From the NCBI GenBank assembly GCA_964508085.1, contig CAZDTI010000528.1, positions 1 to 5,737 on the forward strand: a stretch of DNA of 5,737 nucleotides, given 5' to 3'. A program made the position numbers and the translations under genes. The notes under the pieces are model-generated. The model did no database searches, was not told the origin of the DNA, and saw nothing but the letters and a program-made list of their open reading frames with translations. Source of the stretch: CALGLS01 sp964508085 (lineage in GTDB: Bacteria; Bacteroidota; Bacteroidia; Chitinophagales; Saprospiraceae). Positions 5,690-5,737 of this stretch are shown here, piece after piece (the stretch's first letter is position 1; each line of letters opens with the position of its first letter).

Positions 5690-5737
5690 GACTTGATCTG
5701 GCATAACTACTTGATACTCAGAATGTGTATTTTTGCT
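5684..5737 (-). CDS. possible C-terminal end of a leftward gene entering from the right edge
   Basis: On the minus strand one frame is open from the right edge for 17 codons, ending EYQVVMPDQVY and then TAA. The stop (plus-strand TTA at 5684-5686) lies in the last heptamer copy. The other two minus frames close within ten codons. If real, this gene converges on the beta-synthase gene. So short an open frame is expected by chance and it conflicts with the promoter box at 5728-5735, so support is weak. Confidence 0.2.
   Translation of the reverse strand, partial: SKNTHSEYQVVMPDQVY
5728..5735 (+). promoter_or_regulatory. possible -7 promoter box reading off the right edge
   Basis: TATTTTTG matches the Bacteroidota TAnnTTTG -7 consensus and is followed by C. 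The nearest TTG (5711-5713) is only 14 bases upstream, shorter than the usual -33 spacing. If it is used, a rightward gene begins just past the window and the heptamer array lies just upstream of its promoter. Confidence 0.3.

Noticed and set aside
1..5737. tRNA/rRNA genes, CRISPR arrays, insertion sequences, transposase or phage genes
   Set aside because: None of the expected structures, spaced repeats, terminal inverted repeats or protein motifs were seen on either strand.

Overview
The window looks like chromosomal DNA from a member of the Bacteroidota. The grounds are a PorP/SprF-type outer-membrane protein ending in the family's C-P-K-F tail, an exact Bacteroidota-type -7 promoter box (TAnnTTTG), no convincing Shine-Dalgarno sequences before the starts, and an AT-rich composition. 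I cannot place it below phylum level from sequence alone.

Layout, left to right: (i) 1-544, minus strand, the N-terminal 181 codons of an NlpC/P60 (C40) cell-wall peptidase with an SH3-like domain, cut by the window edge; (ii) 545-824, a 280-base divergent spacer with a 12-bp perfect palindrome and a TACCTTTG promoter box facing right; (iii) 825-1973, a PorP/SprF-family beta-barrel; (iv) 2049-3116, a lipoprotein whose N-terminal part resembles LolA-like lipoprotein-sorting proteins and which carries a cysteine-containing C-terminal domain I cannot name; (v) 3167-4024, an exported protein with two LysM domains and an RlpA-like double-psi barrel; (vi) 4207-5565, a heme-less cystathionine beta-synthase with a C-terminal Bateman (CBS-pair) module; (vii) 5566-5737, repeat-rich non-coding DNA with a degenerate 'TTAAGGATTG' repeat and eight perfect copies of the heptamer TTTAATA, then an ambiguous right edge.

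The first four genes are all plausibly about the cell envelope: peptidoglycan peptide hydrolysis, an outer-membrane barrel of the gliding/type IX secretion family, an outer-membrane lipoprotein and a peptidoglycan-binding protein. Genes iii-v run in the same direction, with 75- and 50-base gaps. The beta-synthase is metabolic (transsulfuration) and is separated from them by 182 bases.

The most unexpected non-coding observation is a 10-bp word, AGTAAAAGTT, present as a closely spaced pair just before the lipoprotein gene and again as a pair just before the beta-synthase gene. I see no clear undescribed system. The best leads are this paired repeat, the heptamer array and the unnamed C-terminal domain of the lipoprotein.
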